Below are positions 19,732-29,619 of a DNA stretch of 64,000 nucleotides, in pieces (positions within the stretch are counted from its first letter, which is position 1; each line of letters opens with the position of its first letter). This DNA is from Limnomonas spitsbergensis (Eukaryota; Chlorophyta; Chlorophyceae; Chlamydomonadales). The notes under the pieces are model-generated. The model was not told where the DNA came from and did not search any database. It saw only the letters and a list, made by a program, of their open reading frames with translations. The position numbers were made by a program, and so were the translations under genes. The stretch lies in assembly GCA_037349105.1 (NCBI GenBank), contig JAYJMM010000027.1, positions 1,054,001-1,118,000 of the forward strand, given 5' to 3'.

Positions 19732-20131
19732 TTATCGCCTAGCAACGACGACACTGATCAAGCGGAGGTCGTGATGCGTCATCGCACTGACACGTAGATG
19801 GTTGTTCGCACCGGACAAAAAATAACAAGCGTGCAAAATAGCGAAGAATTCAAGAAAACGAAAAGACACCAAAAGATCCCCGTTTTTTTTGAGGACTACG
19901 ATATGGTCGGGCTTGGGTTTCTTCGGAACTCCACAGGATAGACTTTTTCCTTTTTCTGTAGTGTCTTTCCATCCCCCTCAAGTTTATTTTCATCATGGCC
20001 AGACGTTTGGGCGCCCATGTGGCAGATCCTTTGCAGAATGGCCCAAATGTTTTATGTCACGGACCTGCTCCTACACCTTTCCCAACCTACATCTCGTACC
20101 CGTCAACTTGTGGGGCCTGAAATAAGAAGTA

Positions 20132-20466
20132 CCGTAAAACCACTTTGACTCCGCTCGTAATTAAATAATTATAGGGTGCGCGGACATGGCTGCGCGGTAA
20201 TATTAATTCGAAAATTGCCGCTGCGCGGAACGTCGGTCAGGTGCGACTGATTGAATCGACATCCGTTCAGTCATCCTTGTTGACTGTGCCCAAATAGCCC
20301 TGCATAGGAACACAACTGGTGACTCAGATGAGCACTACCGGTACTCGAAGTGCTGACTTTGAGGGTTTCATTGAATTTACGACCGTTTTTTAAATCATTT
20401 TTAGGTGCGCGACGAAAAATACAATTGTTTTTCTTGGGGGTGCGCGGAGTCTATGTGGTTTTACGG
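20132..20466. mobile_element. Complete 335-bp MITE with 23-bp terminal inverted repeats
   Basis: The left end is CCGTAAAACCACTTTGACTC; the right end, read in reverse, is CCGTAAAACCACATAGACTC. Both continue CGC, and both ends are flanked by TA (20130-20131 and 20467-20468). This fits a TA-duplicating (Tc1/mariner-like or Stowaway-like) non-autonomous element. It has no coding capacity. Internal GGTGCGCGG motifs occur near each end and in the middle. Truncated relatives lie at 9171 and 49331. Confidence 0.85.
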
Positions 20467-20806
20467 TAATGACGTTACACTGGAATACGAGTGTATGACC
20501 CCGCCATGAGGGCAGAAGCCTACATTTTTCACAACTTTTCACAACCAAAGCTTCAAATCCAACTATAAATTCGCCTCACTCCAATTTGTAACTCGTACAA
20601 CACCACTGCTACCAAAGAGGTTCTCAAATCTCAATCGAAAAAGGCCACAATAGCGTAATTTGTAACGATTCTGTATAGAGGGTTTGAACCCGCGACAAAG
20701 GTAGCTTGATTCCTAGGTAGCTTGTTTCCTAGCTACAAAGACTGGATCTCGCAGCGGATCACATGAGGTGTCAGATAGTGCTCGCCGGGATTTTGTTGTA
20801 CAAGTT

Positions 20807-21432
20807 GACTAGCCGATCGCTTGCCAGGATGGCAGAGCAAGGCGTAGCGACGCGCAGAGCAAACATGCAAGAGTCTTATGCACTGCTGCGCATAGTCGAG
20901 GACAAGGAGAACACATGCCAGGAGACCCAGGTGGATTACATCGAGGAATTCCTGAGGAACAGGCAAGCGTGCCCAGCAAGAGAAACCAGGCAGGACATTG
21001 AGCCTGCAGGCAGTGCTCGGAGCAGTGGGCCAAGAAGGCAAGAAACCAGAGAGGAGGCGCGGTCAGATTCCTACGCCAGGAATTACACAGGCGGGACGCA
21101 GCCACATGCTGGCAGAGCCAGGAGTCGCCCAGGGGGCAGGCAGACGGGGGGAGCAACCAAGCTGGCAGAGCCAGGAGCCGCCCAGGGGGCAGGCAGATGG
21201 CAGGGAACAGCCAAGCTGGCAAAGCCAGGAGCTGCCCAGGGGGCAAGCCGAATACAGCGGGGGGACGCAGCAAGGCTGGCAGAGCCAGGAGCCGCCCAGG
21301 GGGCAGGCAGAACCTGGCAGAGGAACACAGCCTTGGAGGTCCGGCCCTGAAAAAGACCAAGCATAAGTGAGTCTGGGCAGCCGCCACCTGAGGGGAGCAG
21401 GAGCTCCGCAGGCAGAGCAGGCAGACGGCCGC
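20807..21432 (+). pseudogene. Inverted Gag fragment of the long retroelement
   Basis: On the + strand this reads SLARMAEQGVATRRANMQES, YALLRIVEDKENTCQETQVD and YIEEFLRNRQACPARETRQD, then an array of units like PSWQSQEPPRGQADGREQ. The same segment lies on the reverse strand at 27300-28020 and 41350-41800. It begins exactly where the inverted-repeat arm ends (20806) and stops where the reverse-strand copy 1 central domain ends (about 21432). It is therefore an inverted, joined piece rather than part of copy 1. Confidence 0.75.
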
Positions 21433-21767
21433 CACGAGTAGTAAGTTACCAGCTGCTGAACTGGGATGGCTGCCCTGGCTTCCCCAGGGGCCATTCCCCA
21501 TGGTACAGCCTGCCATGCGACCATCCTGGGGATAGTGACCGACGCCTCAACAGTGGCCTCACACCGCCTTGGCTGATCAGAATGGCACAGCCCTGCTCCG
21601 CCGTAGGTTCCATCCTCGGACCTGTCACCCCCTCCGTGCCCTCCTAAGGCCTGCACTGGCACGTAGAACGCGCGGTCTCTGAGGGCGGGGTGCTCCATCA
21701 ACTGATGGACGCAGTCCTCCGCCCATGGCGTGCGCATGAACCCGGGCTGCGCACCCTGCCACACCCC
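21432..21767 (-). pseudogene. Copy 1: end of the central domain, broken at QQLVTYY
   Basis: In the same frame as the preceding segment, after one TAG at about 21765 (GAG in copy 3). Reads WQGAQPGFMRTPWAEDCVHQ, LMEHPALRDRAFYVPVQALG and IPRMVAWQAVPWGMAPGEAR, ending AIPVQQLVTYY. The frame then enters unrelated sequence, the inverted Gag fragment. Copies 2 and 3 continue here with YEEV or HEEMEEGEMPISEAW. Confidence 0.7.
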
Positions 21768-23360
21768 CTAGGTGCGCGTGCTATCCGGCACGTCTGGGTG
21801 CGCCCTGTCGGCTGCTGCCACCGCTGTGATGCCTTCTTTGACGGCTAGGTCCACCATCTCGCTGACGCAGTATGCGTAGATGGGGTGCTGTGACCATCCC
21901 CTCTGCATATAATCCTCCATCCTTGTGCTGGGCTGTATGAACCCCTTGAGTGCTGCACTCAGCAGGACTGCTGTCACCGCGTCCCATGGAAAGATCAGTC
22001 TGGCCACTGCCTGCATGGCTGCCGCTATGTTGACACACGTCTGCGTCCCGCCTTCCAGGAGCCGGTGGTTCTGCACCCTACATAGCCCATCCTTGGACTG
22101 CGCCGGCAGAGTGATCATAGCCTCTGAAGACGACGCCTCTGGCATTTCTTCCCCCAGGCGGTACCACTGTACGAAGCACCTGCTTCCTGGCAATCTCGGC
22201 GGGTCTGGCTCAGGGCGAACCCGCCCTCTGCTGCCCGACCTGTCCCGGCGCCCTGTACCGACCTGGGTGAACCGGGCATCCTCATGCCATGCAGCGGGTC
22301 TCTCGCCCCTGCTGCGGCTGCGCTGCAGCCCTCTGTCCTCCTCTTCCCATCTGACGGTGTTGGACAGAGAGGTGGTACTGTGATGGGTCCTAACGGCCCC
22401 CGCCGTATTGCCCTCTGGACTCATAGCTGCTGCCCCCCTGGCCCTTGGGCGGTGGACCTGCATGCTGAGCCAATCCCGGGTCCCGGTGGCTGCTCCCGCT
22501 TCCTCGCCTCTTGTGTCCGCGTTGCCCTCCGGGGTACCTGGGCAGAGCATGGCAGTTTCCTCCTCACGCACTGTTAAAGGAGCTTGAGGCTCATAGCCTT
22601 CCTCTGAGGTGCTGGAGCCATCCCCTCTGGGACTGGTTTCCCATTCGTCTACCCTGTGCTGGAGCCCTGCCTCCTGCTCTAGCCTCTCAAACTCATCCAT
22701 CTGGGCATTGTAGATGTCCCATTCTTTGTTGAGAAACTGCTGGAGAATGCCAGGCCATCCCTGACATGGGGCTGGGCATCCCCTTTGCTGGAGGTTCCTG
22801 AGAAACTCCACTGCATGCGCCATGGACCTGGCTGATCCTGCGGGCCGAGTGCCATAGTGATTCATGGCTAGGGCCTCTACCACCATCTGCCAGTGGTGCC
22901 TTTGCTGAGCCACCTGCCCCTCTGGCACCACCTGAAATGTGACAGGCATTGCTGCGGCCTGGTGGCCCACAACGTGAGCCGCTGCGGTCTGCCCTAACCC
23001 CTCATGGAAAGACATCATACACGTGTGCCTCTCCTGGCTGACCCACCTGGAGTTGTACGACTGCCCTGCTGGCCCCGGCCACCCTGGCGGGCCTGGCAGC
23101 TCACTCGGTCCAGCTGTCTCCTGCTGCTTCTTCCATTCTTCAAAGGAGACCTCCTTGGCGGCCTCATAAGCTCGCCTCATGTTGTCTTCCGCAACCTCCT
23201 GGCCCCTGCCAGGTCCCCTGACTCCCCAGCTCCTTTCCGGGCCTCCTGCTGCCCGCGATCGGTGGAACAGGCTGCTGTCCCCTGGCTGCGAGGCTTCTCC
23301 CTGCTCCGGGCACGCATTAGCGAAGTGCCCTGGCTGCCCACAGTTGAAGCAAACTCCCCG
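21768..23360 (-). pseudogene. Copy 1: CCHC knuckle and central domain of unknown function
   Basis: Begins with a canonical CX2CX4HX4C knuckle, CFNCGQPGHFANAC (23310-23351). A long open frame follows to 21768. Landmarks are RRAYEAAKEVSFEEWKKQQ, GPPGWPGPAGQ, VPEGQVAQQRHHWQMVVEAL, CPAPCQGWPGILQQFLNKEW, FVQWYRLGEEMPEASSSEAM and LIFPWDAVTAVLLSAALKGF. All four copies keep these blocks. The knuckle lies in a frame shifted relative to the upstream coiled-coil frame. The later ATG (23180) overlaps the upstream stop as ATGA, but copy 4 reads through without a stop, so a frameshift lesion is the simpler view. The domain itself is not recognised. Confidence 0.65.
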
Positions 23361-24454
23361 TGGGGCCCAAGGACACTTCTCTGTCCCCCCATCCAGCTGC
23401 GCCCTGCCTGGGCCCTGCCCGGCGGACTCTGGCCGGGGGCTCCTCCTCTATCCTGCGTTCTCCCTTCCTGCTGGTATGGCCTGGCGTGGCTACCTGTGCC
23501 CCGCTCTTGTGACCTGCCCCTGGGCTGGCTCCCGCGACCCGCGCTGGGTGAGTGCTGCCTCCTGCCTCTAGGCCGGTCGAAGCTATCATCGCGGTCTGGC
23601 CGCTGGGTTCGAACCTCCGGTGTAGGCACCGCCCCGCGGCGTTCTACACTGCTAGCCCTCTGCGCACTCCTGTTGCGCTCTCTGGTTTCTGTTTGCATTG
23701 CGACATCTGGGGTTGACCCCTTGTGCTGCACTCGCTTCTCCCCACTGGCCTGCCTGGCCCCGCTACTACCCCCTGGTCCTTGCTGACCAGTGGCTTGCTG
23801 CTCCTGGTCCTGCAGCTTCTCCTGGCTCAGACCCTCGTCCTCCTCTGCGAGATCGGCCGTGCTTTGAAACATGATTCCCATATGTTCCGCCAGCTCCGGG
23901 TCTCCTGGGATGGTGGACTGCAGCTGCTCTCCTGTCTGCTGGTTCCCGAGGTTGACGTACAGTGCTCGCAGCTGGTCTGAACGCAAGATGTACTGCTGCT
24001 GTATATCCGTGAGCCGTATGTTGGCGTCCTGGAGGCCTGTCCACCTGACCTGCTGCAACCTCAGGTATTCGATTGTTGCAGCCGCCTGGCGTAACAGCAG
24101 CTCTTCCCTTGCCTTGACGTCTTGCTGCAGCAACTCTACTTGTTGCTGCAGCCTCAGCACACGCATGTACTTCGGACTGGTCCTTTGTCCATGGACCTCT
24201 TCCTCCTCTGACTCCTCTGGGTCTTCACTCTCCTCCCTGCCGCCAGGCTCCTCCTGGCCGCGGTTTGCTGTTACCCCTTGCGTTCCGTCTGCTGCTTCTG
24301 GGGCGTCTTCCCGAACGCCCCCACCAGCCGCACAGGCCCTCTCGTCTTTGCCAGACACTTGCACCTCCACGCGCCTGATTGATCCTGCTGGTGCAGCTCT
24401 TTCTGCTGCGTCTCCTCCAAAGTCTACCCTCCTTTTGGCTCCTGGTGATGTCCC
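23177..24454 (-). pseudogene. Copy 1: coiled-coil region of the polyprotein
   Basis: In the same frame as the protease ORF, after a single TAG at 24455. An acidic linker (EEPGGREESEDPEESEEEEV) leads into a heptad-rich segment: LRLQQQVELLQQDVKAREEL, ATIEYLRLQQVRWTGLQDAN, QQQYILRSDQLRALYVNLGN. The remainder is basic and low in complexity (PRGRRQHSPSAGRGSQPRGR). The coiled coil aligns with copy 2 (about 39560-39780) and copy 4 (about 63000-63200). It may drive oligomerisation of the particle protein; that is inference from the heptads. Confidence 0.6.
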
Positions 24455-26425
24455 CTAGGCTGCGGGGGCTGCCGCAGGCTTCTGCAGTATCTTCCGGATT
24501 GTCTGGTCACACTCCTCTGGTGAGTGCGGGCCAGGTTCTCCGCACAAGACACATGGGAAGCGTGGGCTTGTCTCCACGCACCTCCTGATGATCGCTTTTT
24601 CGTATGCCGGCTTCGCTTCTGCCTTGAGTGCCATTGCTACCTCAGCGTTGGCCTCTGCCTGTGCTGCTGCCTGGCCTGGCTGTGACGCAGCGGCCTTGGC
24701 ATCCACCTTGAACTCCCTGGGCACTGCAGCCTGCGCTTGCCCGCACTGGCGCGGCCTGGAAGTGGTCTCCTGTGGGCCCCCACGGCTGCTCCTGCCCGCC
24801 TCTGCGGTGCTTCTGCCTGCACCTGCGGCTGTTCCGCGGCTCTGTCCCACCTTCTGGTCTGTCCTCATGACGGCACCTGCGTGTGTGGCCATGGCATGCT
24901 GTAAGAGCGGCTCGTGTTCTTCCTCCACACTGGCCGCAGGCCACCCTTCCCTTTCTGCAAATCCACACTGGATTCCTGCCCATGCTACTGCTGCTGCCTG
25001 GTACCCCCCTGCTGGAGATGCTAGCACCAGCGGCAACGTCAGGTCCCTGACCCCTCGTACAGTCTGGGGACCATCTCTGGGGCGTAGGGTCAGCCTTCCT
25101 GCTGCCTCTAGAACCCCACTGTACTTGAGAAACTCTGGGTTCCCCACCAAGTGTTCATATGCATCGGGTGGCGTCTTAACGACCCTGACCACCGTGGGTT
25201 CCATAATCGCATTGGGCCCCCCATATCCGTACACCACATAAATGAACAGCACCCCATACAGATCTGCCCCTGCATTGTCTGTTGTACGGATCTTCTCATC
25301 CGTCCGGATCAGTTCTGCCCCCATGGCGACTAACTGTTCTGCAATGTTGACTGTGATCACATGACAGGAGCATGCTGAGTCCATGAGGGCCTTCTGGGCT
25401 ACCAGGACCTTTCCTTTTACCATCAGTCCCACACATTGCTCCAGGTTGCTTCTGTCATGCTTAAAATACTGCAGCTTTGGTGCAGCTGTGACCACCCTGC
25501 TTTCCTGCCTGCCTTTACTGGCCTTACCCCTGTGGTCTTCTGAACCCATGGGCATAGTGGTGAACGACAGCGATGTCAGCCTCTCGTTCAACTTGAACAC
25601 CTGCAGTCGAATGTCAGACATATCGTCAGCCAATTTGCTCAAAACCAGCCTCTTTTCTCCCTTCCTGGAGGAAGGTTCCATGAGCCTTTGCTCAGGATCC
25701 TCCTCCTGGCAGGGTTCTGGCAAGAATGACCTAGGCCGAGCGTTGTGAGCCGCCTGTTTGAATCCTGCGGGTTTGGGCACCAGCCCAACCTGCGTCATGA
25801 GTGCCACAGACTCGCTGAGCATCTCAGCCATAGTCTGTTGCCAGCCCTCTGGCTCGGCTTGCCCCGTTGGACTGCTGAGGTGTGATACATGTGCCGCTTG
25901 CTGAGCCTGACCCCCCTGGCCAGGCCCTGGCCGTTGGTACTGCCTGTTGTTCTGATTTCGCTCGTACGGCCTGCCTGCCGTCTGACCCTGCTGTGGCCTG
26001 GGCGGGAGTGGGTACTGCTGCTGCGGCGGCCTTGCCTGCCCGGCTGCAATGTCTGTAGCGAGTGGCGCGGGCCTGCGCTCATCCCTGGGCCTGGGCGCCC
26101 TGCAGTCCCTGGCCAGGTGCGCCGTGCTACCACACTGGTAGCATGCCTTGGCTGCCCCTGCAGCGCCTTCTGCGCTGTGATGTGGTGTCCCAGATTGATC
26201 TGCCCAGGTAACTCCTCTGGGTTTGTCACTCCGCTGTTGCTGGGCAGTTGTTGCTCCTGCGGGGTTCACTGCCCCTTCAAGGCGCGTCCGCATCTCCCAT
26301 TGTCCTGTTCTCCCCTTCCTCGCTCTGTTGGACTGCGTCTCTCCCTGGCCAGGCCCACTGGCCATCTGTTTGAGGCTTGCTCCTTCTAGGTCCCCCATTT
26401 CCAGGGCAAACTTCTCCCACAGCAC
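24455..26425 (-). pseudogene. Copy 1: CCHC knuckle, aspartic protease and atypical Cys/His motif
   Basis: One open frame of 656 codons. Near residue 95 is the knuckle CYQCGSTAHLARDC (26102-26143). The protease core at about residues 348-380 reads ALMDSACSCHVITVNIAEQL VAMG, with the catalytic Asp at about 25379; the usual DTG/DSG is DSA here. The conserved tail YGVLFIYVVYGYGGPNA..TVVRVVKTPPDAYEHLVGNP follows. Near the C-terminus is CVLCGEPGPHSPEEC (24509-24553), spaced CX2CX5HX4C, one residue longer than a normal knuckle. The frame is joined to the upstream capsid by a 1-base shift near 26421. The TAG at 24455 is absent from copy 4, so it is probably a lesion. The protease would process the polyprotein. 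Confidence 0.75.
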
Positions 26426-29400
26426 ACCTGCTGAGTGATCACTGCAATTTGATCTTCATCTGTCATGCTGAGGTACCCCGGTACCGTCATAACAAACTTG
26501 TTCAGTTTGGCTTTAGCGAGCGCTGGCAGTCCGTCATGGAACAGATGCGAGACCGAGTGCCTCCTGTCGAAGTGGTCCACTGCCTCCCTTGAGATCTGCA
26601 GCAACTCTGCTGTCGACAGCACTCTGTGAGCAAATGCTTCCACCGTCTCCTCTGGCTTGACGTCAGGATCGAGAGTGGTCTTTACTCCTAGCCTGAGGTT
26701 GGAGATGGCTGTCCTTTCATCTGAGGTTGGCTTCCCCACTTCTGCTTGAACTACCTTGATCCACAAGGTTAGCAGCGAGGCTTCACAACACTGCTCCTCT
26801 GCTGGGGCAACCCACATCCCCCTTATCCTTTCTGCTTCTCTAGCAGCCCTGTCTCATGCATGGGGCGCCGCCCTGATGGCTACCATCAGCGGCCCCACGC
26901 TAGCCGGCTTGCTGTCCCATAGCTTGACCAATGATTTCACCAACATCGTCATAGCTGATGGCGACTGGCACGACCCAGCTATTTCTCCGGCCACCACAGC
27001 CAGCGCTGGCGGGTCATCTGACAGCGCCAGCCTGTTGTGCGATCCCCAATATCCACATGCCTGGCAATATTTCCTGGCTGCAACCGCGCCTGGGTGCGAC
27101 ATATCCAATACTGGCACGTTGCCTTGGATGGCCGGGATTTTGGTGAATTTGGCTACCCCTGCCAGCTGCAGGACCATCTGCTGCTGCAGCTGCAGGTTCA
27201 CCCTTGCCTGCTCCCTATCGAGCCTTTTCATTTCCTGGTCGCTGGACTCCTGCCTGGCTCCCGGCCTGCGCCTGTCCGCTCCTCCTGGTCCTGAATCTAC
27301 TGATTCTGATCGCGACCCATGTCCTCCACCGCCGCCCCTCGATGGGCTGCGACCTGAATGATATCTGTCACGTCTGTAATAATCCTCCTCCTGATCATGA
27401 TCGTCCCGTGATGGCTGTCTGCCTGCTCTTCCTGCGGAGCTTCTACTTCCCTCGGGTGGCGGCCGTTCTGATTCGCTTCTGCCTGGTCTGCCGTCAGAGC
27501 CAGGCCTCCAAGACTGTGCTCTGCCAGGCTCTGCCTGCCCCCTGGGCGGCTCCTGGTCTTGCCAATCCTGCTGCGCCCCTCTGCTGTGTTCCGCTGGTCC
27601 CCTGGGTTGCTCCTGGCTTTGCTGGCTTGGCTGTTCCCTGCCATCTGTCTGCTCTCTGGGCGGCTCCTGGCCATGCCGGTTTGGCTGTTCTCTGTTGTAT
27701 GCTTGCCCCCTGGGCGGCTCCTGGCCCTGTCAACCTGGTTGCGTCCCGCCTGTGTAATTCCTGGCATAGGAATCAGACTGCGTTTCCTCTCTGGCTTCCT
27801 GCATTCTTGGACCACTGCTCCGTGCGCTGCCTGCAGGCTCATTCCTCCTGGTTCCACTTGCTGTGCCCGCTTGCCTGTTCCTCAGGAATTCCTTGATGTA
27901 ATCCACCTGAGTTTCCTGGCATGTGTTCTCTTTGTCCTCGACTATGCGTAGCAGTGCATACGACTCTTGCCTGTTTGCTCTGCGTGTTGCTATGCCTTGC
28001 TCTGCCATCCTGGCTAGTGATTGGCTAGTCAACTCCACCCTTTCGCTGGCTGCCGGGCTGCTGGCTCTGGGCGCTTCCCTGCCCCTTGGCCGCCCTCTGA
28101 GGCTTGGCTCGCTGCTGATCTCGAAGACCTCAGATCTGAGTGTTGGTGTTGGCGCGGCTCTTGACTGCTGCTGCCACCTTTGCACCTCCCTGCACTCCTC
28201 CGGCCGCTGCACTGCTGTTTCAAATCCTTCCCATGCCTGGTCCTCCTCATCTTCTGGCTCGGATCCCGGTTCCACCTGATTTCCTGTTACCTCATTGCAC
28301 CACTCATCTGCGAAGGCCTTAACAGCCAGGGCTGCTTCGCGTCCCGCCCTTCCCTTGGATACCTGTCCAAGGGCGCTTAAAAGCGTCGCCCTGTCCTGCC
28401 CTGTGTGGGGGATACCCAGCATGGTCTTTGTTGCCCATCCCCTCAGATGATGGGCCTTGAACTCCTCCATGGCTGTGACCTGGTCCTGGAAATGCAAGAA
28501 CGTCCTGGAGCAAACTTGCTTCCACAGGTCCGTTGCCCACTGCAAAATTCCTGCCCAACCGATCGGTCCTTCTGACTCCTCATTGCTGCACACTACTCAT
28601 CCAGTCCCGGAGCGCTCTGGTTCTCTAGGGCTGGTATCCTGCGCTCTTGATGGATCGTGAAAAAACCCTCGCAGGATTTCCTTGTGGCTGTCGTCTCTCT
28701 GCATCTGGCTGCGAGATCCCTCCATGGATTTCTGCACAGGTCTGCTCACGCTGGGTGGAAACCTGGACAGCGGCGTCCCATAGACTGTGGATCCAGCTCC
28801 TCTTTTAACCCTGCGCGATCGCAGCTGCTGCATGGGACGCAGCCCTGCCTTAGGCTGCTGCCTCTTCTCTTCCTGAACTGGGTCTGACAGTTCTTCCTCG
28901 GATATTAGGTCAGCCCAAGGCTTTCCTACCGGCTCAGCTGATTTTTCCCTTTCCTTGCCGGCTTGCGAGCTCTGCCTGCCCACTGCTGGCTGGGGCTCAG
29001 CTTCCTCGTGTTTGACCCCTGCAGGCACACTTCTGACCTCCACTTCCTCTGCTTTCATTCGCGGTTTGTCTGGGCAGGTTTTATCACAGCCTGCAACCCC
29101 TCTTGGGGCTGCGGCTACCTCGGTCCTTTGATCCTGCTGGCTGGGTTCGTCTTTGACCCTCTGCGCGACCCTTGCCCCCCTGGGCGGATTCTGCTGGGGC
29201 GTGGCCTCAGGCTCGCAGTTCTGCCGCGTGTCACAGCTCTGGGATACTTCCGTTGCTTGATCCAAAATCAGTTCTGGCGTTCCCGCTTGATTCTGCCACT
29301 GCTCGAATTCCAGGCTGCCCCTGAAATCGGCGGGCACTGGACCCCCTCGGCCAATGCCTTTACGCGTCACTAGTGATGAGCCATCTGCCTGTGCCCCTGC

Positions 29401-29619
29401 CTCTCTGGGCGGTACGCTGCCCGGTTCTGGCACCTTGCTGTCTCCTGCGGGCGGTCCCACTGGCCCTGCCAGCTTCGCCGCCACCAACAGGGCTTCTGCA
29501 GCCAGCTCATCACTAGCTTCCATCAGGTTTACACCCGGCTCCAGCCCCCTCAGACGCCCACTTCTCCGTTGGGCGTCATGGTGCTGGTGCCTATCGGGAT
29601 TTAGATCTACGTCTGTCAT
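26386..29619 (-). pseudogene. Copy 1: Gag N-terminus, Gln/Pro repeats and capsid-like domain
   Basis: A single reading frame runs from ATG 29619 to about 26421 with only three stops: TGA at about 28597 and 27730, and TGA at about 26854 (AGA in copy 2). The N-terminus is MTDVDLNPDRHQHHDAQRRS. After 28597 come GWAGILQWATDLWKQVCS and HHLRGWATKTMLGIPHTGQD. Then RIVEDKENTCQETQVDYIKE and 18-20-residue repeats (QEPPRGQAEPG type, 27490-27740). The capsid-like part reads FTKIPAIQGNVPVLDMSHPG, KYCQACGYWGSHNRLALSDD and SDERTAISNLRLGVKTTLDP, then ISREAVDHFDRRHSVSHLFH. Gag would build the particle. Capsid assignment rests on position before the knuckle and general Ty3/gypsy layout. Confidence 0.7.

Larger units (their letters stand above)
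17329..20806 (+). repeat. Left arm of a large inverted repeat
   Basis: The reverse complement of this arm is found at 45708-48366. Homology ends sharply at the outer side near GGTCAGGCCAATTGGCCGTG (17329; 48366 in the other arm) and at the inner side near ATTTTGTTGTACAA (20806; 45708). The left arm carries about 0.8 kb (roughly 19745-20560), including a MITE, that the right arm lacks. The right arm carries one extra half of a hairpin near 47230. Protein-like frames in both arms match each other with few changes. Confidence 0.85.

Noticed and set aside
22280..25750. Forward-strand frames of 120-260 codons opposite the copy 1 Gag/protease
   Set aside because: They are shadows of the GC-rich reverse-strand polyprotein; the reverse strand carries the motifs.
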